Positions 35,701-44,332 of a stretch of DNA of 64,000 nt are shown piece by piece. The position numbers were made by a program, and so were the translations under genes. Under the pieces are notes generated by a model. It made no database searches and had not been told where the DNA came from. It saw only the letters and a list, made by a program, of their open reading frames with translations. This stretch comes from Alteromonas stellipolaris. Lineage in GTDB: Bacteria; Pseudomonadota; Gammaproteobacteria; Enterobacterales; Alteromonadaceae. The DNA lies in NCBI RefSeq assembly GCF_001562115.1, contig NZ_CP013926.1:3224001-3288000 (forward strand), given 5' to 3'. Every line of letters starts with the position of its first letter. The first letter of the stretch is position 1.

Positions 35701-36113
35701 TTGGCTAAATGTTGCGCCTCTCGTTGTATAAAGTTATCACCCGCTAAATCTGCAATAGATGAGTAAACAAACTTAATCGCGACTTTTTGCTCAATTAATC
35801 CGTCATTTCGCTGACCTAAATACACTGCCCCCATTCCGCCATGACCAAGCTTCTTCTTCAACAGGTAAGGCCCAACTTGGCTACCTTCTAGAGATTTCGC
35901 GTGATTATCATTACACAATAAATCGGCTTGAGCCCCCACTAACTGTGTGAAGCCACTTCGTTGTTGATTCGCATAATGAGCATCGATCAATGCCAAGGTT
36001 TCAGCAAATATTGGGGCTTCTTTGGGACATAACTGCGACAAATTTTCGCGCATTTTAGCTTCATCCAACCCAATAAGGTGCTGAAAAAAGAGTAAGGCAT
36101 TTTCAAACTTCAT
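32784..36113 (-). CDS. Transmembrane Ser/Thr protein kinase with duplicated extracytoplasmic domain
   Basis: This 1109-residue protein has an active-looking kinase domain at about residues 82-320: glycine loop LGHGGMGAVY, K114 in VAIK, E132, HADIKPSN with D211, and DFG at 229-231. One membrane helix (about 347-366) is followed by a long helical TPR-like region to about residue 870. Two tandem beta-sandwich domains then end the protein, each with W..ALKG..I..Y, PN-T/S-GE and SD.GYW..SD.-F-V. These resemble the Kre9/Knh1-type Ig-like fold. It is 45 bases after the ECF sigma gene. Such kinases control ECF sigma factors of group ECF43 by phosphorylation (PknT/EcfP in Vibrio), which fits here. Confidence 0.85.
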   Translation of the reverse strand: MKFENALLFFQHLIGLDEAKMRENLSQLCPKEAPIFAETLALIDAHYANQQRSGFTQLVGAQADLLCNDNHAKSLEGSQVGPYLLKKKLGHGGMGAVYLGQRNDGLIEQKVAIKFVYSSIADLAGDNFIQREAQHLANLNHPNIAKIYTIDVTEEDIPYLVMEYIEGAPLSEAPLLKKESLSGSTSAHLTILIKLCSALFEAHQSGIIHADIKPSNIIVDENNQPKLLDFGISHSLNHPDNQQLTAVSNHFASPQQQCGDQAKVTDDIYALGKVMAFMFQHHTTNAEFEAVIQKATSSDPKERFQSAEQFNDALECLLANRPLKWFKSSKPYYYKKWFQRSPATALSALIIPCVLVLGAAALFIQNKSLIQESKKTQQTLSFYDELFLAHSPQSEGGGALSAADFINHGVDIAFSTSLSDSETRASIVATLSQALLNLGYVEKAKYVIERLDTDDASGALMQAKIAYYSGDVNGAMQWLTKHNNDYPSTFESEFLKAQIEYAETQSSQVLDTLANLLNKFDKQMLPEDKFRLQKFQWEILLRHEPATLLTRGEGPLPSDMPTHQKAWFEGMKSLALAKTGDMNSAAARMKSSLALGEQAYNATNPELAQLYGYLLETAALIDDPLVVEFLLSKQQSIYLALTPLFENQLIKVYEQQHNYYAYGKMYAQSVSFIESAVALCEQQSHCARLKLKQAIALYLVNDFTSALSVIKAAEIKAPKNNDGASNENLAASFSFFFSLVALNSEIGLGSAVKQADIQALAAKDTLGEHTAYIIHTALRAGFTDLAIEYGLTHTQNDDIERHLALASAYAVKGEKQKADEMLATSSSLPISKEYGDTLASILPPEVLIAPDFKTLHMVALEGQNRLVSNRRVAGVTAPTHGDNLKMGTPFTFKWNKDALKGESISLYINHKLNFEAKAFDSFENIQGLRWQMFAKQVPNTGEVEIDPFFLMANGGQGFKVMMVSDQGYWSLSDGSFGVLNGTAIDNGITHSINPRLLVDAISKPEASEVYNVGERNTIEWDNAALKGDAVGIYVLHDNPINIGNGRNAQITTVLKRRWYLVTSRTPNSGEYGLDPAQFNGQGNAYKILIISDSGYWAVSDERFTVVNPH

Positions 36114-36158
36114 GAATAGCTCTTATGGTTTAACTGAACAACATTATGGCGGGGTGAA

Positions 36159-36755
36159 CTATGCGGCTTCGCACTGAACTCGAAGGTAGGCTTTCGCCGC
36201 CGACAATTCGTTGTAAACCGTAGATTCGCTTAAATTGAGCTGAGAGGTTATTTCGCCTACATTTTGCCCTAGATAATAGTGAAGAAGCGCTATTTGGTAA
36301 CAACGCTTAGATACATTTTCGAGTGAAGATAACGCATTGTCGAAACTAAGATATAAACCTGAGTCGATAGAAGCGTCGGTTATCTGTAGCATGTCTTCTA
36401 AATCGTTAGTGCGTTTTTTCGCAGAGCGCTTTTTAATTTCATCTTGCAGCATCCAGCGCACAAACACCGCGAGAGAAGCATAAAACTGCTGCCTATTTTC
36501 AAAGATTTCATCAGGAGCAGTCAGTTTGATAATGACATCGTGAAGGAGTGAGGTGGTATTAGGAAGCTTGTCGAGCAGGCTAAGCGCATTGTCAGACCCC
36601 GCTTTTTTGCTAATTTGCTTTTTCACCATGCCTTTTAAATGATAGTAGACAATACTACGAAGCTGATTGGCACTTTTTAAATCGTTATTAATTACCCAAG
36701 CGTTTAACACTTCGGTAAATTCGCCGCTTGTATCCCTCAAATGAACATCTTCCAT
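36159..36755 (-). CDS. ECF-type RNA polymerase sigma factor, kinase-associated group
   Basis: This 198-residue protein has sigma region 2-like helices (NQLRSIVYYHLKGMVKKQI...VFVRWMLQDEIKKRSAKKR) and region 4 (LENVSKRCYQIALLHYYLGQNVGEITSQLNLSESTVYNELSAAKAYL). This is the layout of the ECF sigma family found upstream of Ser/Thr kinases (ECF43-like). No anti-sigma factor is encoded nearby; instead the kinase gene follows on the same strand. The inferred mechanism is activation by threonine phosphorylation in region 2. Confidence 0.82.
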   Translation of the reverse strand: MEDVHLRDTSGEFTEVLNAWVINNDLKSANQLRSIVYYHLKGMVKKQISKKAGSDNALSLLDKLPNTTSLLHDVIIKLTAPDEIFENRQQFYASLAVFVRWMLQDEIKKRSAKKRTNDLEDMLQITDASIDSGLYLSFDNALSSLENVSKRCYQIALLHYYLGQNVGEITSQLNLSESTVYNELSAAKAYLRVQCEAA

Positions 36756-36916
36756 ACTGCTGCCTAGCGCATTGGCTAATCACTTTATTTACCAACATAG
36801 AAATAATATGGCGATTAGTCAACGCTTAAATGCACTTTATCTTAAGTAATAATTCAAAAACCCTAAACTCAACCACAGTATAATCATTTGTTATTACTAA
36901 CAATTACTTACACTCA

Positions 36917-38872
36917 TTAATCAGGACATTTAACATAGAGCTCACCATCGTAAAGCCCTTGTATGGTGAGTTTCTGATTAGACAAAGACCGCAAATAGTT
37001 AATGTGATCATCCTCTATTAATTGTCCAGGAATAAGCAGTGGAATGCCCGGCGGGTAAGGTGTCACCAACCCAGCGGCAATACGCCCCGCACTGTCTTGC
37101 CAATCGATAGACTCCCGCTTCCCGAAAAACGCTTTAGAGGGTAGTTCGACTAAGTTGATGGGCGGAATAGTGGCTGGTATAACACTACGGCTTTTGCTTT
37201 TATTCAGCGAAACCTTGCCTTCATCTAGCTTTTTAAGGGCGTTATATAGTCTGACAATTTTAGAGCGCATGCCGCCTAATGTTAGCAATACTAGAATAGT
37301 GCTATGAGTAAACTTCTCTATTTCTAACCCCACTTCGTCCATCAAAAATCGATGAATTTCTTGATTCGAATATTCTAATGCAGAAATATCGATAAGAATT
37401 TTAAGCGGGTCGTGCCCCGTGTTATCTTGCTCAAAATGGGGAAATACACGCGCAAAGTCTGCTTTTTCTAAAATACGAATTCGGCTAAAACGCGCTACCT
37501 GTTGTTTCAACTCTTCTACGTTGGCCAATAATTCGTTAAGTATTTTATAGCCTTCCATTTCTAACTGCTGTCGACACACATCAAGGGATGCCATTAGCTG
37601 GTATTTTGGTGATGTACTGGTGTGAATGCTGTAAATCTCTTTAAAGAAATCACGGTCGAAGTCAGGGTCGTTAACGTGAATAAACGAGGCTTGAGAGAAC
37701 GCCGAGACTACTTTATGTGCTGAATGGGTAACGTAATCAGCACCGGCTTCAATAGCGGAATACTCTCTAAACTGAGGATGAAATAAGGAATAGGCAAACC
37801 ACGCTTCATCGATAAACACCTTAATGCCGTGTTTGTGCCCTAGTGCCACCACTTGTTTCAAATCAGTAAGCAGGCCATCGTAGGTACATCCCGTCAGCAC
37901 AATCAGCTTAGCGTCAGTATTCGCTTCAATAACTTCTTTTAACTGCGACAAACGAGGCGGTGAAAATATACCGTAGTCTGGGTTGAACACGCTGTCTAAA
38001 TACACGGGCATAGCGCGGGCTTGCACAATGCCGTAGTGCACCGACTTATGGCAATTTCTGTCAGCGATGACTTTATCGCCTTCTCGCAGTAAGGTTTGCA
38101 GAATAATTTTGTTTGAGGTTGATGAACCATTAGTCACGAAATAAGACTGCCTAACTTCAAAGGTATTGGCGACATTCGCCTGAGCCCTGCCAATAGCGTG
38201 AGTACCATCTGAAAGTGAACCGAGGGAGTCAACACTTACTGATAAATCACTCACAAATACATTTCGCCCAAAGAAGCGGTAGAAATCACTGATGTAGGGA
38301 GAGTTTCTAAAGCTTGCCCCACCGCTGTGACCTGGCGTATGCCAAGAATCATTCGCTTCTACCACATAGTCTTTATAAGCGGTCCAAAACGGCGTTTCGT
38401 TTCTGTCATCAAAATCGTTGATGATGTAACCCAAAATAGATTCCGGATCGGAAATAATATCATTGCGATAGAAAAACGACTCCATGCCACTGGCCTGATT
38501 CACAATATCTAAACCCTTTATAGCGTCGCCCAATACATAAACAGGCAACTCTCTGCGGATCGCTTTAATAGCACTAATCACTACTGCATTGTTTTCTAGC
38601 TTTGGTTTTTCTTTCTTCTTAGCCTGATTAAGACTTGTGCTCATACTCACTTCATCAAGTAAAACCGTGGTATCCCAGCTAAATACCACAGCCTGTATTT
38701 CGCCGTCGTTTCTTACCACATCAAGGGCGCGTGATACTGAAACTGCCTCGACAACGCTCATTTCGATATCCGGTCTGTCGAACAGTTCTATGGTAGAGCG
38801 AATACTGTCAGACAGTTGCTCTAATAATTCTTGTGAATCTTCAATGATCAGAATTTTTAATTTTGGAAGCAT
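36917..38872 (-). CDS. Orn/Lys/Arg decarboxylase, class III fold
   Basis: This 651-residue PLP enzyme has an N-terminal receiver-like wing domain (ILIIEDSQELLEQL; residues 1-150). The catalytic core contains HTPGHSGGASFRNSP, TNGSSTSNK, FIDEAW (D355) and the PLP lysine K387 in THSAHK. The C-terminal domain ends GIPLLIPGQLI. It would decarboxylate lysine, ornithine or arginine, giving a polyamine and consuming a proton (acid resistance or polyamine synthesis). It is shorter than the E. coli inducible enzymes (about 710-755), and the substrate cannot be told by eye. No antiporter gene adjoins it. Confidence 0.88.
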   Translation of the reverse strand: MLPKLKILIIEDSQELLEQLSDSIRSTIELFDRPDIEMSVVEAVSVSRALDVVRNDGEIQAVVFSWDTTVLLDEVSMSTSLNQAKKKEKPKLENNAVVISAIKAIRRELPVYVLGDAIKGLDIVNQASGMESFFYRNDIISDPESILGYIINDFDDRNETPFWTAYKDYVVEANDSWHTPGHSGGASFRNSPYISDFYRFFGRNVFVSDLSVSVDSLGSLSDGTHAIGRAQANVANTFEVRQSYFVTNGSSTSNKIILQTLLREGDKVIADRNCHKSVHYGIVQARAMPVYLDSVFNPDYGIFSPPRLSQLKEVIEANTDAKLIVLTGCTYDGLLTDLKQVVALGHKHGIKVFIDEAWFAYSLFHPQFREYSAIEAGADYVTHSAHKVVSAFSQASFIHVNDPDFDRDFFKEIYSIHTSTSPKYQLMASLDVCRQQLEMEGYKILNELLANVEELKQQVARFSRIRILEKADFARVFPHFEQDNTGHDPLKILIDISALEYSNQEIHRFLMDEVGLEIEKFTHSTILVLLTLGGMRSKIVRLYNALKKLDEGKVSLNKSKSRSVIPATIPPINLVELPSKAFFGKRESIDWQDSAGRIAAGLVTPYPPGIPLLIPGQLIEDDHINYLRSLSNQKLTIQGLYDGELYVKCPD

Positions 38873-39142
38873 AGTATGGTTAACGTAAGTAATTAGAAAT
38901 AAGCTAGAAAAAGAGTGTACGCCTGAATTGCTAAGTTGTCAGCGTACCTGATTCTACGCGCGGAAAAATGCTTTCTTTTAGTAGGGTAAAATGCGTGAAT
39001 ATAGATCACGGGCTCTATCCCACAATCTGCCAAAAACTCAATTATAAGCGAACGCCAATACCCTTCATTATTTAAAAAAACTTGCTTCTTAGCGTCACTA
39101 AAAACAAACTCCCCCAATAGTATTAACAATAAAGAGGCAGTG

Positions 39143-39799
39143 ATGGCTTTCGAATTAAAAATTGAAAACAAGGTAGCACTTATTACCTTTGATGACGGGA
39201 AAGTAAACGCAGTGGGCTTTACCCTTATTGATGCGTTAAATAACGCATTAGATGAAGCTGAGCAAAAAGCTGATGCAGTAGTAATGTACGGCGGTGCCGA
39301 TAAGTTTTGCGGCGGCTTCGACCTTTCCGTTATGAAAGCTGAAGATAAAACCGAACAAGTTAAATTAGTGCAAGCAGGTGCCGACTTAATTATACGGCTG
39401 TACAGCTATCCTAAACCCCTTATTGTTGCCGCTGAAGGCCATAGTATCGCGCTAGGGGCAATATTCTTGATGGCCGCTGACTTACGTATAGGTAAAGATG
39501 GTGACACTAAATATGGTTTAACCGAAACCGCTATCGGCATGGTTTTACCTGCGTTTGGTATGGAACTGGCGAAGTCACGTTTAGCTCCAACTTCTTTAAC
39601 CGAAGCATTACTTTTTTCGCGCGTATATCCAGGGAAGGAAGCCGTAAAAGTGGGCTATTTGGATGCAGCAGTGCCTCAAGATCAAGTACTTGCTACCGCA
39701 ATGGGCTATGCTGAAAAACTTAAAATGTTGCCTGCGAAAGCGTTTGCAGAATCGAAGCTACAACTTCGCAAAGAAACGCTATCAAAAATGCGTGGCTAA
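39143..39799 (+). CDS. Enoyl-CoA hydratase/isomerase (crotonase) family protein
   Basis: ATG at 39143 (AAAGAGG upstream) is preferred to the GTG one codon earlier; 218 residues. The crotonase fold is visible with the oxyanion-hole segments GGADKFCGGFDLSVM and AAEGHSIALGAIFLMAADLRIG, and the later TETAIGMVLPAFGMELAKSRL. It is short for the family (usually 255-290), lacking much of the C-terminal trimerisation region. At the G-x-x-x-G-x-x catalytic glutamate positions I see LTETAIGM. Exact substrate unknown; it may act in fatty-acid or amino-acid degradation. Confidence 0.85.
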   Translation: MAFELKIENKVALITFDDGKVNAVGFTLIDALNNALDEAEQKADAVVMYGGADKFCGGFDLSVMKAEDKTEQVKLVQAGADLIIRLYSYPKPLIVAAEGHSIALGAIFLMAADLRIGKDGDTKYGLTETAIGMVLPAFGMELAKSRLAPTSLTEALLFSRVYPGKEAVKVGYLDAAVPQDQVLATAMGYAEKLKMLPAKAFAESKLQLRKETLSKMRG

Positions 39800-39809
39800 A
39801 CAAAAAACT

Positions 39810-39837
39810 AAAATGGCACCGAAAAGGTGCCATTTTC
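39810..39837. terminator. Bidirectional terminator between the crotonase and DUF962 genes
   Basis: AAAATGGCACC pairs perfectly with GGTGCCATTTT around a short GAAAA loop. The flanking A and T runs serve both directions. Confidence 0.85.
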
Positions 39838-39908
39838 TGCTCGCGCTGTTTCAATATTTTCGTTAACTAACGAAGCGTGCTTCATTGTGTACCAATTGGG
39901 CGTTTTAA

Positions 39909-40424
39909 CTAATGCACTGCACCTGAAGTTTCTTCAATTTTCGCTTGAAGTTCTCCTCGCAAACCCAATTCGAAACCAAGTTCTGCAACCACAAACAACG
40001 GCCCAATAGCCAAGCCCATAATATCGTCTACGAAGGCTGGTTTTTTGCCTTCAAAATGATGCCCAACAAATTGTAAAATCCAGCCGCCAACAAAAATACC
40101 GATTGAAGCAGATAGCCATAACCATGTTGCGCTCTGCGCTAAAGGCTGTGCGATGTAAAGCAAAGCCCCTGTTAACACCACCATAGTTAAGCCAAGTTTC
40201 ACATCTAACTTTAAGTAAAATACATTACCTATTACCCACACGAGCAACGCAGGGCTTAGCAATAATGCACCTACAATTGGCGCTGTAACTTCAAAAGCCG
40301 GGCGGCTTAACAAGCTTAAAAACGCAAAAACAATAAGGGGAATACCAATGTAATGGGTAAAGATATTACGCTGATCTCTATGGTATTTAGCGTACTCACT
40401 TAAATGCTGCTCAAGCGTTTTCAT
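39909..40424 (-). CDS. Mpo1-like membrane protein (DUF962)
   Basis: This 171-residue protein has four hydrophobic helices and the family's conserved His motifs: EYAKYHRDQRNIFTHYIGIPL near the N-terminus and QFVGHHFEGKKPAFVDD later. The yeast homologue Mpo1 is an Fe(II)-dependent dioxygenase that shortens 2-hydroxy fatty acids, so a lipid alpha-oxidation role is plausible. ATG at 40422-40424. It converges with the crotonase gene over a shared terminator. Confidence 0.88.
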   Translation of the reverse strand: MKTLEQHLSEYAKYHRDQRNIFTHYIGIPLIVFAFLSLLSRPAFEVTAPIVGALLLSPALLVWVIGNVFYLKLDVKLGLTMVVLTGALLYIAQPLAQSATWLWLSASIGIFVGGWILQFVGHHFEGKKPAFVDDIMGLAIGPLFVVAELGFELGLRGELQAKIEETSGAVH

Positions 40425-40695
40425 TTAGCTACCTGTAAACTTTTTCTTATACTGGGGAGAGATTATCGAGAAAAAGCACTTCACACTGTCGTAAAGCCGA
40501 CAATTATTTCAAATTGATAAGTAGTGCATACCATAGTAGGCACCAGAATAGTCGGCACCATTAGGGCGAAGCTCCTAAAAAAGGTTTAATCGCCAAAGCC
40601 ACTAAAAATTGCCTTATCGCGCAATATAACTTACCTTTTTGAAGACAAAGATAAAACCAAAAATCATTGAGTTATAAATTTTACAAGGATGTTTC

Positions 40696-41751
40696 ATGCG
40701 CAAGGCCATTCGCTTTAGGCTACTTTACTTATTATTCGCCGTTGCTACTTACGTTTTAGGCTTCACCTTATTACCAGAAACCATTAGCTCTTCATTCGAC
40801 CAGATACTTTCTGCTGGCTTCCTGATTGCCTACTTTGTAATACTCCCCGCTGTTTTTTGGTTTTGTGTAATTAAAATCGGTGAGCAGAAAAAATGGAAGA
40901 TTATTATTCCGTTCAGTATTGCCAGCGTGGTGGCCCGTTATTCCATGCCCGACACTCTTGCTAGTTACTTTGAATTTTTAAGCCTGGTACGCTACCCCAT
41001 TATCGCCATACTGCTTATTATTGAGTTTGTGGTTATTTATCACGTGGTTTCAATGCTCTGGAAATCAAGAAAGCTTAAAGGTGACCCTCGAATTAACACG
41101 TTAATTGACAATATTGATGCGGACGATAAGAAAAGAGAAATAACCTTAATTATGGCCAGCGAGCCGGCTAGCTGGTACTACGCTATTCCTAAGTTTACAA
41201 GAAACCATACTGCCACTTTGACCAATTTATCCTTACTCAGCGCCAAACGATGGCACTTCGCTTTAGTACTGTTAGGCTTAATTGCTGTTACGTGGGTATC
41301 TTATTCTTTATTAATTTTATGGAGTGAAATTGCCGCCATTATTGTCGCGTCGGTCATTTTCTATTGCATTGTTAGTGTCACGGCGAGTCATCGAATTAGC
41401 AGGCGCTTTTCTGTTTATTGTCACAATAATCACCTCATTGTGAATGCCACCTTTTTCAATCTGCTTTTTGTTCCCTTATCGCACCTTAAAGCTTGTGAAG
41501 CAGGCGAGTGGAAATGCGACAAAGAGCAATTAAAAATAGGTCGCGGTACGGCGAATATCAAGCTTACGTTTTCAATCCCCGTTTATTGGTTCACGCTGAT
41601 GGGTACCTTTTGTGAACGCCCTACCGAAGTCTATTTATGTGTAGATGCACCACATGAACTCGTGAATTCTCTAAATACTGGTTACTTAACAACTGGGGAT
41701 TTGAGCGCTGGAACAACTAATGACAATATTGATAAATCAGCGTGTGCTTAA
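40696..41751 (+). CDS. Integral membrane protein of unknown function
   Basis: This 351-residue protein has four N-terminal membrane helices (about residues 8-122), a hydrophilic segment of about 60 residues, and two more helices (about 186-232). A C-terminal domain with strands (RFSVYCHNNHLIVNATFFN...LKIGRGTANIKLTF) resembles a PH-like membrane-bound domain. ATG at 40696 has AAGGATG upstream. I recognise no family. Cys residues in the tail may not be structural. Confidence 0.6.
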   Translation: MRKAIRFRLLYLLFAVATYVLGFTLLPETISSSFDQILSAGFLIAYFVILPAVFWFCVIKIGEQKKWKIIIPFSIASVVARYSMPDTLASYFEFLSLVRYPIIAILLIIEFVVIYHVVSMLWKSRKLKGDPRINTLIDNIDADDKKREITLIMASEPASWYYAIPKFTRNHTATLTNLSLLSAKRWHFALVLLGLIAVTWVSYSLLILWSEIAAIIVASVIFYCIVSVTASHRISRRFSVYCHNNHLIVNATFFNLLFVPLSHLKACEAGEWKCDKEQLKIGRGTANIKLTFSIPVYWFTLMGTFCERPTEVYLCVDAPHELVNSLNTGYLTTGDLSAGTTNDNIDKSACA

Positions 41752-41935
41752 CGAACACAATACAACGTAGTCAGTAAATCAAGTTGCTAATGCGAAGATG
41801 TTTTGAAGCGCTGTCTATTTTAAAAGAAGGTATTTTAAAAAGAAGATACTTTGGTGCGATTTAAGGCGAAAGGGTTTAAGGAGGCTTTTAGTGTGGTTAG
41901 TTGCTTAAATAATGCGATATATACTGGGTAAATAA

Positions 41936-41971
41936 AACAGCCCTCTAGCTTAAATAAGCTAGAGGGCTGTT
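41936..41971. terminator. Strong hairpin terminator before the first siderophore receptor
   Basis: Perfect 17-bp arms (41936-41952 and 41955-41971) form the most stable hairpin I see in the window. On the minus strand it is followed by TTTTATTT, so it terminates the 42047 receptor gene. It can also stop the convergent 40696 gene. Confidence 0.88.
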
Positions 41972-42046
41972 AAGTATTACGGCTAATTATTACGGTGCTT
42001 TTCAGCAGTATTTTTTTACCATGCTATTTTCACCGTATAAACGCTA

Positions 42047-44185
42047 TTACAGAGACGTTTTGAATTCTATGCGAGCAGTCGCACCGTCACCAATAGTCAC
42101 GTTGTTAATTCCGCCACCAACAAGGTAATTGGTATCAAATACGTTTTCTACATTTAACCTTACATCAACTTGTTTACCCATAATATCAGTACGGTATGTC
42201 GCACCTATATCAACACGGCTGTAAGCGTCTTTTAACACAGTATTGGCGTTGTCAGCATAGCGCTCGCCCTGATAAAAGATACCCGCATTTAATGCTAATT
42301 TCTCAGTAACTTCGTAGCGGCTCCATAATGACGCTGACCATTTAGGCGCATCAACTGGCGTATTGCCTTCAAAGTTCTCGTCTTTTTCATACTCAGCATC
42401 TAAGTACATCATAGATGTCATCACAAACCATTTATCGCTTACCGCACCTTGTGCAGCAAGTTCTAGGCCTCTGTGAGTTTGCTTACCAGATTGGGTAGTA
42501 ACCGTGGTGTAAAGTGGGTCGTTCAATAACTGCTCTGAAATAAGGGTTCCCGTTTTTTCTATATTAAATAGTGCACCATTTAACAATAGACGTTCTGATA
42601 CTTCCCATTTCGCGCCCAACTCTACTTGCTTTGAAGTAGTTGCATCTAATTCCATACCAAAGTTTTGATCAAGTTCGTCTTCAATGGTTTCACTTGATTG
42701 AGGCTCAAACCCTTCTGAGTAGTTCACATAAATCGTGCTGTTCTCTGCTGGGTGATACAACACCCCAACTTTTGGCAATAAAGATTCGTTGTCAGCGCCT
42801 TCACGACTCTGCTTATCGAAGCGACCACCAATGGCAACTTGCCATTGATCGTTAAACGTCATCAAATCTTGGAAATACACACCGTAATAATCGTATTCAG
42901 TGGTACTTAAGGTTTCATCATTATTGAAGTTTAAATCTGGTTTAGCAGGCTCTGGTTGCCCTACGGTGTAGGTGATTGAATCCCCTCTTTCGATAAGCTG
43001 GCCATAATAATAATCCAGTGAGTTTCCGCCAATAAGGATATTGTGCTCAATACCACCAAACGAAACTTCACCATTAAAATCGATAAACGCGGTTTTAAAT
43101 TGCCAATCATCTGAACGATCGTATGGGTTAGAGGTATAGCTGTTACCAATTTCGTAGTCTGAAGGAAGTCGAGGCGATGATTCAAAACGCTGTCTTTCAA
43201 ACGATTGCTCGTTGTAACCCACCTTCACTTGCCACTCTGGATTCATGAAATAGGTTAATTTAACCCCTTTGTTTTCAACATGGATATCAGTGAACGCCCA
43301 CGAGAAGTCGTTAATGGTATTTCTATTACTTATTACGTTAGCATCTTCATCTAACCATGCGCCGGTATCTAAACCTGCTTTATCGTTAGTGCGATCGTAA
43401 TAAGCATTCACTATTAAGCTGTCGTTAATTTTATGTTCAAGCACCAATGAACCTAGGAAACGATCACGCTCTCTTGTTTCGCCATTTTGATATTCGCGAT
43501 CGAAATTAACATCCTGCTTTACCAATACCGCGCGATAGCCTGTATCTTCGGTAATCTCGCCACCAGCATCTAGCATAAATCGTGTAGAACCATATTGGTC
43601 GGTGTCTGCGCTAACTTCCAATAAACGAGATGCCGTAGGTTGCTTGGTTACCATATTAATAAGCCCACCTGGTGCAGACTGACCATATAGAATACTTGAA
43701 GGCCCTTTGATAACCTCTACTCTTGAAAGCGTTTCGATTGGCTGTTGATAGTGAGACCAATGTTGATGTCCGTCACGTAAATAGCCGGTAGAAGAGCTCA
43801 ATTCAAAGCCACGAGAGCTGAATACTTCACGGTTTCGTTGTTTAGAACCCGGTGACAAACTTGCATCGTTATTGAGTACTTCCCCTAACGTGGTGGCAAG
43901 CTGCTCATCAATAATAGTTTCAGGGATTACTGTTACTGCTTGAGAGGTTTCAAGCAATGAGACATTAGCACGCATAGCACCGGAAGCATCACCTACTTTA
44001 TAGTCGTTAAAATAGGTACCTTTTACCTTGATTACTTCTACTTCGCTTTCGCTTGTCATTGTTTCTTCTGCGTAAGCCGCATTCGATAATGCAATGCCCC
44101 CAACGCTCAGACCCAAGCCTAGACCCAAACTTTTGCCTAACTTAAGGCCTAAACGAACTTTTACTGATGTGCGACTAAGTTGCAT
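42047..44185 (-). CDS. TonB-dependent siderophore receptor
   Basis: Start taken at ATG 44183-44185 (AAAGGGA upstream), giving 712 residues with a signal peptide ending NAAYAEE. The plug domain carries SSRGFELSSSTGYLRDG and RVEVIKGPSSILYGQSAPGGLINMVTKQP. A 22-strand barrel follows, ending ARIEFKTSL; the plug sequence is that of the FhuA/FoxA/FpvA-type ferric-siderophore group. It should import a ferric siderophore powered by TonB. It has its own Fur-box-like site about 65 bases ahead of the start, so it is a separate unit from the upstream PepSY gene. Confidence 0.93.
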   Translation of the reverse strand: MQLSRTSVKVRLGLKLGKSLGLGLGLSVGGIALSNAAYAEETMTSESEVEVIKVKGTYFNDYKVGDASGAMRANVSLLETSQAVTVIPETIIDEQLATTLGEVLNNDASLSPGSKQRNREVFSSRGFELSSSTGYLRDGHQHWSHYQQPIETLSRVEVIKGPSSILYGQSAPGGLINMVTKQPTASRLLEVSADTDQYGSTRFMLDAGGEITEDTGYRAVLVKQDVNFDREYQNGETRERDRFLGSLVLEHKINDSLIVNAYYDRTNDKAGLDTGAWLDEDANVISNRNTINDFSWAFTDIHVENKGVKLTYFMNPEWQVKVGYNEQSFERQRFESSPRLPSDYEIGNSYTSNPYDRSDDWQFKTAFIDFNGEVSFGGIEHNILIGGNSLDYYYGQLIERGDSITYTVGQPEPAKPDLNFNNDETLSTTEYDYYGVYFQDLMTFNDQWQVAIGGRFDKQSREGADNESLLPKVGVLYHPAENSTIYVNYSEGFEPQSSETIEDELDQNFGMELDATTSKQVELGAKWEVSERLLLNGALFNIEKTGTLISEQLLNDPLYTTVTTQSGKQTHRGLELAAQGAVSDKWFVMTSMMYLDAEYEKDENFEGNTPVDAPKWSASLWSRYEVTEKLALNAGIFYQGERYADNANTVLKDAYSRVDIGATYRTDIMGKQVDVRLNVENVFDTNYLVGGGINNVTIGDGATARIEFKTSL

Positions 44186-44248
44186 CTTTGTTTTCCCTTT
44201 ACACAAAACTGACAGTAGCTTTCAAAAAACGCGATGCTACCACAAACA

Positions 44249-44269
44249 CAAATGATAAACATTCACATT
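44249..44269 (-). promoter_or_regulatory. Fur-box-like site ahead of the 42047 receptor
   Basis: AATGATAAACATT is one mismatch from the Fur core AATGATAATCATT. It lies upstream of the receptor start, where iron-dependent repression is expected. Confidence 0.65.
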
Positions 44270-44332
44270 CAGATAATTATTTTTAAGATAAGCTAACATC
44301 TGTATTGATAAAAATAGAGAAGAAAGTCTTTA

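Noticed and set aside
38893..39171. Minus-strand ORF of 92 codons starting MFSIFNSKAITASLLLILL
   Set aside because: It overlaps the start of the crotonase gene on the opposite strand, has no ribosome site or family pattern, and fills a divergent promoter region.
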